From contig NZ_JAPEMT010000004.1 of NCBI RefSeq assembly GCF_026342435.1, forward strand, positions 620,001-684,000: a stretch of DNA of 64,000 bases. Reading direction: 5' to 3'. The DNA is from Streptomyces sp. NBC_00237. Lineage in GTDB: Bacteria > Actinomycetota > Actinomycetes > Streptomycetales > Streptomycetaceae. A program made the position numbers and the translations under genes. Numbering within the stretch: the stretch's first letter is position 1; the number at the start of each line of letters is the position of its first letter. Below the pieces are notes generated by a model. It had not been told where the DNA came from and searched no databases. It was given only the letters and a program-made list of their open reading frames with translations. This document shows positions 51,519 through 59,448 of the stretch, piece after piece.

Positions 51519-51533
51519 GTTGGGGCCTATTTT
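51519..51533 (-). promoter_or_regulatory. AAATAGG[CT]C[GC]CAAC element, copy 4
   Basis: AAAATAGGCCCCAAC in the leader of the gene at 51498. The same leader also has a GGAGAG...CTCTCC-type hairpin (about 51543-51572). Confidence 0.55.
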
Positions 51534-51580
51534 GCGATACGAGGAGAGGTGCTTCTTGCACCCCCTCTCTCCTGTTTGTA

Positions 51581-51608
51581 ATTCTACTATCAATGGTGGT
51601 GGGGTCAA
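51581..51608 (-). promoter_or_regulatory. Block promoter TTGACC-N16-TAGAAT
   Basis: -35 TTGACC (51603-51608), 16-bp spacer ending GATAG, -10 TAGAAT (51581-51586). Confidence 0.75.
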
Positions 51609-51675
51609 CTGCACCACAATGCGGCCGAGACCCCGGAGGTGCGCCCCTCCAGGCCCTCGGCTGCGGCGAGAGGGG

Positions 51676-52224
51676 CTACTTCTTCGCCGCCAGTCCGCGC
51701 TTCATGAAGGCCGACCCCGGCCCGTCGTACGTCCCCGACCGCAACGCCTCCGCCACCTCTTCCTTCAGCTGCCACGCTCCGCGCCGTGAACCGGCCATCG
51801 TCTCCTCGGCCGCATCCAGCACGGTCGTCAACAGCCACACCCGCGACCCGGACAGGTGGTAATCGCACGCGGGAAGCCGCTTCAAGGCCATCGATACATG
51901 TGCCTGAGTCACCCCGAACAGAGTGGAGTACTCATGCGCCCCCACGAGCGGCGGCAGCTCCCCCTTCTTCATCGGCCGAACCCCTGCCCCCTGCTCCGCC
52001 TCCAGCGCCTCCAGCTTCCCCACGTCCAACTGCCGACCGTGCTTGCCGGGCGGCAGCGCCAGGGACACCACGAAGCCCCCCGGCCAGAACGGCTTCCCGG
52101 ACACAATCGCGGCATCCTCGTACGCGATGATGCCGTGCGGCACCCAGTTGTCACTGACCCCCGTCGGCGCGATGTTGTAGATGGACGCAATCTCCTTGCG
52201 CCCCAGAAGCAATGGCTTCGCCAT
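51676..52224 (-). CDS. DNA-binding protein with two helix-turn-helix segments
   Basis: A 182-residue protein, ATG 52224 (GGAAGAG upstream). The first HTH is LGRKEIASIYNIAPTGVSDNWV (residues about 7-30); a second is VGAHEYSTLFGVTQAHVSMALKRLPACDY (about 100-130). The C-terminus is basic. Two recognition helices in one chain suit a repressor or excisionase-like protein binding paired sites. It is the rightmost gene of the block and faces the candidate small-RNA promoter, so it is a good candidate for the block's regulator. Confidence 0.7.
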   Translation of the reverse strand: MAKPLLLGRKEIASIYNIAPTGVSDNWVPHGIIAYEDAAIVSGKPFWPGGFVVSLALPPGKHGRQLDVGKLEALEAEQGAGVRPMKKGELPPLVGAHEYSTLFGVTQAHVSMALKRLPACDYHLSGSRVWLLTTVLDAAEETMAGSRRGAWQLKEEVAEALRSGTYDGPGSAFMKRGLAAKK

Positions 52225-52260
52225 GACGACTCTCTTCCTGGGCAACCCCACTTTTCATAG

Positions 52261-52399
52261 TAGAATACTGGTGGCGGGTGCCGGTTCTGGGCGCGAGGCC
52301 CCCCCGTTACGCACTGTTAGGCTGAATGAGCACTTTCCAAGAGGTGTAACAAGGCCCCCGTCGCGCTCGAAGCCGATGCACGGGGGCCTTCGCCTTTTT
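52261..52399 (+). ncRNA. Candidate trans-acting small RNA complementary to the block's mRNA leaders
   Basis: On the plus strand CATAGTAGAAT (-10 TAGAAT 52261-52266) matches the block's promoters but points the other way; the -35 is weak. A transcript from about 52273 would run about 125 nt to a hairpin AAGGCCCCCGT (52351-52361) / ACGGGGGCCTT (52380-52390) followed by TTTTT (52395-52399). Just before the hairpin, 52336-52347 reads TCCAAGAGGTGT, the exact complement of the leader element ACACCTCTTGGA found upstream of three genes in the block and partly of two more. No protein-coding frame is evident. Pairing would cover ribosome-binding sites. The transcript is predicted, not shown. Confidence 0.5.
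52351..52399 (+). terminator. Rho-independent-type terminator with U-tract
   Basis: An 11-bp GC-rich stem (52351-52361 with 52380-52390) followed by CGCC and TTTTT. The T-run exists only in the plus-strand direction, supporting plus-strand transcription here. Confidence 0.7.
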
Positions 52400-52585
52400 C
52401 GTGCGCCGCAACCTCGGCGGTGACCCCGACGCGACGGGGCTACCTGTCGAGACCTCTGATGAGCGCGGAGAGGGCCCCATCGGGATGTGCCCCCTATCGC
52501 GGCAGACGCGACAGGGCCGGTCAATGTACGCCTGCGCCCTGCTGCTACGGGTAGGGCCGAATCGGGTGCAGCCATCCCTCTATAG

Positions 52586-52600
52586 TTGAACGGTGTTCAA
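52586..52600. promoter_or_regulatory. Perfect palindrome TTGAACGGTGTTCAA
   Basis: A 6-3-6 perfect inverted repeat about 60 bp upstream of the TetR-family start, the usual site for an autoregulatory TetR operator. The interval 52400-52585 shows nothing else. Confidence 0.7.
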
Positions 52601-52658
52601 AATGTATGCACGGCATAGTCACTGATCGTTGTAAGATGTCGAGATGGGCCGAGGGACG

Positions 52659-53381
52659 ATGACAGAAGCAGCACAACCGCTAAGCCGTAGGGATCGTCTG
52701 AGGGCGGAAACCGTGCGCGACATCAAGGCGATCGCCCTCCGGCATCTCGCCACTGGCGGCGTCACCGCGATTTCCCTACGAGGCATCGCGCGCGAGATGG
52801 GTATGACGGCGGGCGCCCTCTACAACTATTTCGACACACGGGATGACCTCATTGGTGTGTTGATTGCCGACACGTACAACGAGCTTGCTGACTCGCAGGA
52901 GGCGGCCCGTGACAAGGTGCCGTCCTCGGACCCGGCAGGCCGCATCCTCGTGGTTGGCGAGACTTTTCGCAGGTGGGCAATCAACAACCCCGCCGGTTTC
53001 CGGCTCATCTATGGCGATCCGCTCCCCGGCTGCGACCGGCCCGAGAACAGTCGGATCGCTGAGGCAGAGCGACGCAGCTGTATGACGGTTCTCGGCCTGG
53101 TGGCCGGAGCCTGGGACAGCATCCCCGATGAGATGCACAGTGCGGAGGTGGGCTGGCCTGACTTCCACGCGTCGCTTGTTGCGCCGTCGCGTGCCGAATT
53201 TCCGCACCTGCCGCCCGGTGCGCTGTCTGTCGCGCTGAGGCTGTGGGGGCGGATGTATGGCTTGGTGGCCCTTGAGGTCTTCGGCCATTTGAAGCAGCAG
53301 ACGCGTGATCCCGAAGGGCTCTACCGCAGTGAGATGCTTGATCTCATCCGGTCATTGGGGTTGAAGGCTCCCAAGGGCTGA
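52659..53381 (+). CDS. TetR-family regulator with WHG-type C-terminal domain
   Basis: A 240-residue repressor. The N-terminal HTH is ALRHLATGGVTAISLRGIAREMGMTAGALYNYFDTRDDLIG. The ligand-binding half has RRWAINNPAGFRLIYGDPLPG and a C-terminal VALRLWGRMYGLVALEVFGHL, as in the TetR_C (WHG) group. I choose ATG 52659 because GAGGGA is 5 nt upstream; an ATG at 52644 would add five residues. A palindrome at 52586 suggests autoregulation. It may also act at the divergent promoters at 54927-55342, which contain GTTCA/TGAAC half-sites. Confidence 0.9.
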   Translation: MTEAAQPLSRRDRLRAETVRDIKAIALRHLATGGVTAISLRGIAREMGMTAGALYNYFDTRDDLIGVLIADTYNELADSQEAARDKVPSSDPAGRILVVGETFRRWAINNPAGFRLIYGDPLPGCDRPENSRIAEAERRSCMTVLGLVAGAWDSIPDEMHSAEVGWPDFHASLVAPSRAEFPHLPPGALSVALRLWGRMYGLVALEVFGHLKQQTRDPEGLYRSEMLDLIRSLGLKAPKG

Positions 53382-53391
53382 GCGTTATTGA

Positions 53392-53443
53392 GTTCTTGGG
53401 GAGAACAGACTGACGCCTGTCCTCCCCAAGAACTTCGCACGCT
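53392..53443. terminator. Bidirectional terminator, 12-bp perfect stem
   Basis: GTTCTTGGGGAG (53392-53403) pairs with CTCCCCAAGAAC (53432-53443), between the convergent TetR gene and the Eis-like gene. Confidence 0.8.
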
Positions 53444-53455
53444 CAAGACGAGAGA

Positions 53456-54832
53456 TCAGCAGGGCCGGGCCTCTGGATGGGTGGCCGCGCGCGGTGACCA
53501 AGGCCGACGGGCCGTACGGAACATGGCGTCCGCAACTGCCAACGCCCCTGCCCGTTCCTCCTCGATGCTCGTGAGCGCGGCGAGGCGAGTGAATGAGTCG
53601 TCCCCCAGGTACAACGCCGCCAGGGCGTCGACACCCAAAACGATGTCCGCAGGGCGTGTGGTGGGAACGCAAGTCGCCCCCTGGGGGCCGCCATCGAGCA
53701 GCCACGTCCCCTCGCCGTAACCGTCGGCATCCTTGATCTTCAGGACCAGAGATCCGTCGACAGCGTAGGTGCGGGCCGATAGTGCTCGCGGAACATCGAG
53801 AATCCGCAGCCAGAGATAGTCACTCAGTGCGGTGACCCTGGCCGCGCGCGGATCGCCGAGCCACCGTGGCGCAAGGGTGTCGGGAGCCCTGCACGGCAGG
53901 TGGACGGTGCTGACCCAGTCCACTTTGACCACGTAACGGGTCAGGGCCCGCTCAGCCGCCGGATTGAGCGCGATCAAGTCCTTCACCAGCAGAGGACTAT
54001 GAGGCTGCATCGCCTGCCATGCCTCCTCCGCCGTGAAGCAGACGAACCCGTCGACCTCACCCGTGGAGGCGCTGGTGTATACGGCGAAATAGGGCTCGAC
54101 CCAGTGGGATCCCAGGCTGGTCCGCAGCCCCGTTGCCTGGTCCCACCAGGCATCGTCACGGCGCAGCGCCCCCGGCTGTGTCGTGCGGAATCTTTCGTAT
54201 ACATCGGAGGCCAACTTGCGGTACTCGGCCGCGGTGACCAGTTCGACCCCGACAGTGTCGTCCATCTGACGGCGGTCGACATGCGCACGGTGCACGTCGA
54301 TTGTGAACCACGCCATGGAAGCCGCCGGGCCGAAACCGAACCGTCCGTAGATGGCGTACTCGGCCGCGTCGAGAATCGCGACGGCCTCCCCGCGACCACC
54401 AGCCTCACGCATATCCATATCCAGCATCCGCCGGAGCAATCCGCGGCGCCGATGCGTACCCGCCACCGTCACCTTCGACAAGGTGCAGGCTGGCAGTGTG
54501 GCACCACCCGGCACCGTGAGCTCCTGAGTCGTGCTGCGATACGTACCGACGCAACGGTCCGCTTCGAAGGCCCCGATGGCCCGCGCGCCGATCAAGGCTT
54601 CGCGTATGTGGTCAGCCGTGTCTTCGCCCGGCGTCCGCAGGTAACCGGTGCTCCAGGTGCGAGTCCACTCCGGAATGTCGTTGTCGGTGACGTGCCGGAC
54701 GTCGATCGTGGTGGAGGAGGCAATGTCCCCCCGTCCGCCGTATGGCAGGCGCGCTTTGTGTGACAAGAGCGGTGATTCTGCCGCCATTGAGACCGGTCTG
54801 TCTGATGTGGTCTTGCTGATGAGTGTGGGCAT
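53456..54832 (-). CDS. Eis-type GNAT N-acetyltransferase
   Basis: A 458-residue enzyme. The first part is a GNAT fold with the acetyl-CoA pyrophosphate loop VTVAGTHRRRGLLRRML. A second GNAT-like domain follows, and then a C-terminal SCP2-like domain (about 355-440), the three-part layout of Eis acetyltransferases, which acetylate amines of aminoglycosides or protein lysines. The ATG at 54832 shares leader and first codons (MPTLxSxTT) with the divergent flavin reductase. Substrate unknown. Possibly a self-resistance or tailoring enzyme of the adjacent redox operon. Confidence 0.88.
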   Translation of the reverse strand: MPTLISKTTSDRPVSMAAESPLLSHKARLPYGGRGDIASSTTIDVRHVTDNDIPEWTRTWSTGYLRTPGEDTADHIREALIGARAIGAFEADRCVGTYRSTTQELTVPGGATLPACTLSKVTVAGTHRRRGLLRRMLDMDMREAGGRGEAVAILDAAEYAIYGRFGFGPAASMAWFTIDVHRAHVDRRQMDDTVGVELVTAAEYRKLASDVYERFRTTQPGALRRDDAWWDQATGLRTSLGSHWVEPYFAVYTSASTGEVDGFVCFTAEEAWQAMQPHSPLLVKDLIALNPAAERALTRYVVKVDWVSTVHLPCRAPDTLAPRWLGDPRAARVTALSDYLWLRILDVPRALSARTYAVDGSLVLKIKDADGYGEGTWLLDGGPQGATCVPTTRPADIVLGVDALAALYLGDDSFTRLAALTSIEEERAGALAVADAMFRTARRPWSPRAATHPEARPC

Positions 54833-55434
54833 GCCCGTACTCGCCCCCCGCGAGGTGTTCGGTGAATGTCATGTGAGACGTGTTCTGCACCGTCCCGCGC
54901 CAGGCTTGGGCCGACGCACGATTGCGTGAACGGCGCTAGAAAGCTGAACGCTGTGCTTGAAGATAACAGACCCCGGTGCGTTACCCATGGTGACAATGAT
55001 CTCTTGACGCCTAGCTGGTCCGTACCTTTCGGTGCATGACTGGATGTTGTCACAGCCCGGCGGGGGTAATCGTAAAGACTTGATGAAATCAAGCGTCTGA
55101 CCCGGCTGTTGGTTTGGATGTGAACAGCGATGGCCCTCTTCGCCATCGAATCGCACGGGCAAAGGCGTCTACCGGGTGCATCCCATAGCGACAACTTACG
55201 TTGCCGATGGCTTGTTGTTGGCGTTCCTCAAGCTCGCCGCCACCCGTCGCGCGGCCTCGCGGCATCCGTGGGCTGATCACATAAAGTGACAACTGAAGAC
55301 CTGTTATGGTCAACACAGCGTTCAGCTTTCAAGCGCCGTTCATCAGGGTGTCGAGGCTCAAGCCGGCCCGGGACCGTGCAGAAGCACGCATCAGAAGACA
55401 TTCACCCAATACCTCGCGGGGGGCGAGTACGGGC
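54833..55434. promoter_or_regulatory. 600-bp divergent promoter region with an inverted duplication
   Basis: 54927-54955 (minus) and 55314-55342 (plus) are the same 29-bp sequence in opposite orientation with one mismatch. The similarity continues, diverged, through both leaders up to the start codons (CCTCGCGGGGGGCGAG before each ATG). The repeat carries CGTTCA and GCCGTTCA half-sites like those of the TetR palindrome. Between the arms (about 54960-55310) I see no gene. Confidence 0.75.
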
Positions 55435-56004
55435 ATGCCCACACTCACCAGCACCACCACGCCTGTCACACCGATCGCACCGCCGACACAGGATCCAGGC
55501 CAAGCACTGCGCGCCACCATGCGCCACTTCCCCACCGGAGTCGCTCTCCTGAGCGCCGGACGCGGGGAGCAGGCCATCGCCACCACCATCAACGGACTGA
55601 TGTCCGTTTCCCTGGCGCCGCCGCAGATCCTCGTCAGTATCGGCACCACCTCACGCGTCCACGCGGTGCTTGAGGCTGACCGGTGCTACACCGTCAACCT
55701 CTTCTCCTCCGAACAGGCCGAGTTGGCTCGCTTGTTCGCCACCCCGGCCAAGCCCACCGGCCGGGCTCTGGCCCGGCATCTCCGGCCGACGCCGACCTCC
55801 GGGCGCGACGGCCTCGGGCCGGACGGCTCGTACGACGTGCTGCCCGGCGCTCTCGCCACCATCACCTGTGGCCTCGCCGCCACCTATCCCGGCGGCGACC
55901 ACACTCTCTTCCTCGGCGATGTCGTCCACGCTGCCGTCCACACCTCCGCACCCTCGCCCCTGCTCTTCCACCAGGGCCAGCTCGTCAGCCACGTAGGTAA
56001 CTGA
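55435..56004 (+). CDS. Flavin reductase (HpaC-like FMN/FAD reductase)
   Basis: A 189-residue flavin reductase-like domain protein: LRATMRHFPTGVALLSA, TTINGLMSVSLAPPQILVSIGTTSRVHAVLEADRCYTVNLFSSEQAELARLFA. These small enzymes supply reduced flavin to a partner monooxygenase. That partner is probably the acyl-CoA-dehydrogenase-like protein two genes downstream. The central region (about 110-130) is slightly unusual, with Pro/Thr/Gly-rich residues. First gene of a five-gene operon. Confidence 0.88.
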   Translation: MPTLTSTTTPVTPIAPPTQDPGQALRATMRHFPTGVALLSAGRGEQAIATTINGLMSVSLAPPQILVSIGTTSRVHAVLEADRCYTVNLFSSEQAELARLFATPAKPTGRALARHLRPTPTSGRDGLGPDGSYDVLPGALATITCGLAATYPGGDHTLFLGDVVHAAVHTSAPSPLLFHQGQLVSHVGN

Positions 56005-56049
56005 CACACCGCTACTGCCACATCACAACAACCCATACGAGGTGCGCTC

Positions 56050-57546
56050 ATGTCTGCCGTCACCACCAACGTCACGGCCCCCTCACACCAAGGACTTCGG
56101 GCCGCGCTCGACGCCGCCGTCACCACCCTCAACGGCTCGCGCGTCGCGACCAACGGTCTGGACGTTCCCCTGCCCCTGCCCACCGCGCCCAACGTCAGCA
56201 TGTTCCGGCCGCGGGACGTGTACGGAGTGATTCGACCAACATCGACCGCCGAAGTGCAGGACATCGTGCGGACGTTCGCTGACTGCGACACCAAGGCGGG
56301 GCTGCACGTAGTGAGCACCGGACGCAACTGGGGCCTCGGCTCCCGGGAGCCGGCCGCCGACGGTGCAGTCACCTTGGACCTGGCCGGTCTCGACCAGATA
56401 CGCCGGATCGACCTCACCGCGGGCTGGGCAGTCGTCGAACCGGGCGTCACACAGGCGCAGTTGGCGAAACTGCTCGACGGCACCCCCCGCATGCTCAACG
56501 TGACCGCCTCGTCCCAGCACACCAGTGTGCTCGGAAACACGGTCGACCGTGGCGTGGGGCTCCGCCGCCAGCGCACCGAAGACCTCGTCGGTCTCGAAGT
56601 CGTTCTTCCCGACGGCGAGTTGGTGCGCGTCGGCTGGTGGCCGGAGGAGCACCGTACGACAGCGGTGAACCGGTACGGGCTGGGCCCTTCGGCACTGCAT
56701 CTGTTCACCCAGTCGAACCTCGGTGTCGTCACAGCCGCCGTTGTGCGTCTGCTGCCTCGCCCCGAAGCCCAGTACGTACTGCGGCTCGCATTCGGTCAGG
56801 AGTACTTGGCCGCGGCCATCGATGAGATGCGCCGATGGGTCGCGCAGGGACTCGTGTCCGGTGTCCTGAAGGTGTACGACGTGGTCTCCACGCAGTCCTA
56901 CGGCGGACGCCCCGGCGAGTATCTGGCGCACCTGTGCGTGGAGGGAACGCCCACGTCTGCCGCCGCGCTGCTCGGCGCTCTCACCCAGGAAGCGGACAGG
57001 AGCGGCCTGTTCACCCGCGTCACCCGCAGCGACCAGGAGGCTCCGTCAGCGGACGATGCCGTCGCCCGCGCCGTCGAGCACGCCTTTCGGGGTGACCCTT
57101 CCCACAACGAGCACATGCTCAAGTCCGCAGTCGGGCAGAGCGCCGACCGGGTGGATGCGGAGGGCGGCGGCTGGCTGTTCTTCCTGCCGCTGGTGCCCTT
57201 CACTGGCGACGCCATCGCGCGGACCCAGCAACTTCTCACCCGTATCCATGAGGAGACCGGGATACGCGCCGGGTCGACCATCAACGCGCTCGACGCCGAT
57301 GTGATCGACCTGGTGGTCTCCGTCAAGTTCGAGCGGACCAGCGAGCAGACCGAGCGTGCCCACCGCGCCCTCGACCTCGCCTACGAGCTGTTCTCCGAAG
57401 CCGGGTTCGTTTCCTACCGCCTCGACTCGGAGCACCAGGAGTGGGTCGACGAGCTCACCCCCGACGCCACGAACAGGGCATTCGCCCGTCGGCTCAAGCA
57501 GCTGATCGACCCTGCGGGCGTCATCGCGCCCGGCCGGTACGCGTGA
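56050..57546 (+). CDS. FAD-linked oxidase, vanillyl-alcohol-oxidase/4-cresol-dehydrogenase-like
   Basis: A 498-residue PCMH-fold flavoprotein. The FAD-binding half has VIRPTSTAEVQDIVRTF, VSTGRNWGLGS and LGNTVDRGVG, a motif of the VAO/4-cresol dehydrogenase group. The usual RSGGH histidine of berberine-bridge enzymes is absent. The C-terminal substrate domain ends KQLIDPAGVIAPGRYA. Such enzymes oxidise para-substituted phenols or related benzylic positions. ATG 56050 with GAGGTG upstream. The substrate is unknown; an aromatic intermediate is likely. Confidence 0.85.
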   Translation: MSAVTTNVTAPSHQGLRAALDAAVTTLNGSRVATNGLDVPLPLPTAPNVSMFRPRDVYGVIRPTSTAEVQDIVRTFADCDTKAGLHVVSTGRNWGLGSREPAADGAVTLDLAGLDQIRRIDLTAGWAVVEPGVTQAQLAKLLDGTPRMLNVTASSQHTSVLGNTVDRGVGLRRQRTEDLVGLEVVLPDGELVRVGWWPEEHRTTAVNRYGLGPSALHLFTQSNLGVVTAAVVRLLPRPEAQYVLRLAFGQEYLAAAIDEMRRWVAQGLVSGVLKVYDVVSTQSYGGRPGEYLAHLCVEGTPTSAAALLGALTQEADRSGLFTRVTRSDQEAPSADDAVARAVEHAFRGDPSHNEHMLKSAVGQSADRVDAEGGGWLFFLPLVPFTGDAIARTQQLLTRIHEETGIRAGSTINALDADVIDLVVSVKFERTSEQTERAHRALDLAYELFSEAGFVSYRLDSEHQEWVDELTPDATNRAFARRLKQLIDPAGVIAPGRYA

Positions 57547-57602
57547 CCGTACCCCCTGCTTCCTCTCCTCTCCCACGTACCACCCAGAAAAGGAACGGTC
57601 AG

Positions 57603-58808
57603 ATGACCCTCGCCGACGCCCCGGTGGCGCCCACCGCTGAAGCCACCGTCCCGAACACCGCCGAAGAGGTCCTGGAGCGGGCCCGCCAGGCCGTGCCCCA
57701 ACTGCGCGAGCACGCTGCCGAGATCGAGGAGCAGCGTCACCTGCCGCCGCACGTCGTTGAACTCCTTCGCGGCATCGGGGTGTTCCGGGCCGCGATGCCC
57801 ACGGCATGGGGCGGTCCCGAGCTGAACTCCATGCAGCAGACCCAGTTGATCGAGACCATCGCGACCGGTGACCCCTCCGCGGCCTGGTGCTCGATGATCG
57901 GCATGGACTCCGGTATCTACTCGGGGTACCTGGAGGAATCTGTCGCACGCGAGATGTACCCGCGGCTCGACATGGCCAACTCGGGCTGGATCCACCCTCA
58001 GGGCCGGGCCGAGCGCGTCCCTGGTGGCTACCGGGTCAGCGGCAACTGGCGCTTCGGCAGCGGTCTGACGCACTGCGACTGGCTGGCCGCCGGATGCTAC
58101 GTCTACCACGACGGAGAACACGAGCCCGACCCCGTCACCGGTGCCGACCGGCACTGGCGCGTGATGATCGCTCGCCCCGAGCAGTACGAGATCCACGACA
58201 CCTGGTTCACCACCGGCCTCGCGGGCAGCGGCAGCCGGGACTATTCGGTGACCGATCTGTTCGTACCCGAGGAGCAGACCTTCTCCTTCAGCACGCCCCG
58301 GCGAACCGGCCCCCTGCACGACGCGCCGGACGCGATCCTGCGCAAGATGGCCGGTGTACCGCTCGGCATGGCGCGTGCGGCCCTGGACCACGTTCGGGAC
58401 CTGGCCGCAGTAAGGACTGACCGGGAGACCGGTATCCCCTGGGCCTCGGACCCGCGGGTGCAGACCGTGCTCGCGCAGGCCGAGATGGAGCTGGCCGCCG
58501 CCCGCGCCGGTGTGTACACCAGCCTGGAGGCCCAGTGGACGGCGCTGGAGCGCGGCGACGAAATGACCACTGACGGCCGCGTGGCGACTGCTCTCGCCCG
58601 CTATCACGCCTTCCGGACCGGGCGACGCATCGTGCACACCCTCTACGACCTGGTCGGCGGGGCCTCGGTCTACCGCAAGAAGTCACCGCTGGATCGCTGG
58701 CTGCGCGATGCCAACACCATGAACCAGCACGCGGTGGCCCAAGACTCGATCCTCCGGCTCACCGGCGAGGTCCTTCTGGGCGGCGCTTCCAACAGCCCCT
58801 TCTTCTAA
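57603..58808 (+). CDS. Acyl-CoA-dehydrogenase-fold flavin monooxygenase (HpaB/HsaA-like group D)
   Basis: A 401-residue protein with the acyl-CoA dehydrogenase fold: VVELLRGIGVFRAAMPTAWGG, VSGNWRFGSGLTHCDWLAAGCYV, AGSGSRDYSVTDLFVP and a C-terminal four-helix bundle with LYDLVGGASVYRKKSPLDRWLRDANTMNQH. The catalytic Glu of true acyl-CoA dehydrogenases is not evident, and the layout matches two-component hydroxylases that use FMNH2/FADH2 from a reductase, here probably the first gene of the operon. AAAGGAA ribosome-binding site before ATG 57603. Confidence 0.85.
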   Translation: MTLADAPVAPTAEATVPNTAEEVLERARQAVPQLREHAAEIEEQRHLPPHVVELLRGIGVFRAAMPTAWGGPELNSMQQTQLIETIATGDPSAAWCSMIGMDSGIYSGYLEESVAREMYPRLDMANSGWIHPQGRAERVPGGYRVSGNWRFGSGLTHCDWLAAGCYVYHDGEHEPDPVTGADRHWRVMIARPEQYEIHDTWFTTGLAGSGSRDYSVTDLFVPEEQTFSFSTPRRTGPLHDAPDAILRKMAGVPLGMARAALDHVRDLAAVRTDRETGIPWASDPRVQTVLAQAEMELAAARAGVYTSLEAQWTALERGDEMTTDGRVATALARYHAFRTGRRIVHTLYDLVGGASVYRKKSPLDRWLRDANTMNQHAVAQDSILRLTGEVLLGGASNSPFF

Positions 58809-58849
58809 GCCCCTGCGAACCCCGCCCACCGCATCAGAGGAGCAGTGCC

Positions 58850-59401
58850 ATGTCATTCCCCCACAACACGCCCACTCCCCACGATCCGTCCGACCCGCAC
58901 CACGCGTCCCAGGCTGACGACCGTGCCGTCCCGCGCGAGGTCCTCCACGTGCCCGCAGGCGGCGGGGAAAGCGTCTGGCTGAACGGCGACGCCTATTCCG
59001 TGCTCCTCGACAAGGAGCAGTCCAACGGACAGCTCGCCCTGCTCGAAGCCTCCGTGCCGCCCGGCGGTGGTCCGCCACTGCACAACCACACCCATGAGGA
59101 CGAGGCGTTCTACCTGCTCGACGGGCAGCTGGAGATCTTTGCCAACGACCGCACCTACGAGGTGAAAGCCGGTGACTTCGTCTTCATTCCGCGCGGCACC
59201 TACCACCGGTTCCGCAACAGCGGTGTGCACACCGCGCGGCAGCTGGTGATCTTCGCACCCGGCGGATTTGAACGGTTCTTCCTGGAAGCCGGGAAGCCGG
59301 CCGTCGCGGGCACCCCCATCCCGCACTTCGACCCGAGCGACAACCCCAAGGCAGTCGAAGTCGGTGCGCGCTACGGCTCGTTCCAGGCGTCCGTCGCATG
59401 A
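58850..59401 (+). CDS. Cupin-domain protein (quercetinase-like)
   Basis: A 183-residue single-cupin protein: PPGGGPPLHNHTHEDEAFYLLDGQLEIF (metal ligands His-x-His-x4-Glu) and a second motif PRGTYHRFRNSG with the fourth ligand. The fold and length fit quercetin-2,3-dioxygenase-like or polyketide-modifying cupins. AGGAG upstream of the ATG. Likely an oxygenase or isomerase acting on an aromatic intermediate of the operon. Confidence 0.85.
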   Translation: MSFPHNTPTPHDPSDPHHASQADDRAVPREVLHVPAGGGESVWLNGDAYSVLLDKEQSNGQLALLEASVPPGGGPPLHNHTHEDEAFYLLDGQLEIFANDRTYEVKAGDFVFIPRGTYHRFRNSGVHTARQLVIFAPGGFERFFLEAGKPAVAGTPIPHFDPSDNPKAVEVGARYGSFQASVA

Positions 59402-59448
59402 GCGCGCCCCATCCATCTTCTCTCGACACTCTGGACAGGAACTGACGC

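Larger units (their letters stand above)
33918..52400. mobile_element. Phage- or plasmid-derived early-gene block (about 18 kb, all genes on the minus strand)
   Basis: About 27 tightly packed minus-strand genes from 52224 down to 33918, including a Sak4-like ATPase, Cas4/RecB-like nuclease, winged-helix replication protein, divergent WhiB, DUF3560, methylase-like and PP-loop proteins and a ParB-like protein. All share one set of promoters, leaders and intergenic hairpins not seen elsewhere in the window. No capsid, portal, terminase, tail, lysis or conjugation genes and no intact integrase are seen. A decayed integrase lies 4 kb to the left. Best reading: the early region of an actinophage or an integrated plasmid relic. 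Exact ends are not defined. Confidence 0.6.

Noticed and set aside
33918..52400. Complete prophage or conjugative element
   Set aside because: No terminase, portal, capsid, tail, lysis, relaxase, FtsK/TraB-type or intact integrase genes could be found in the block.
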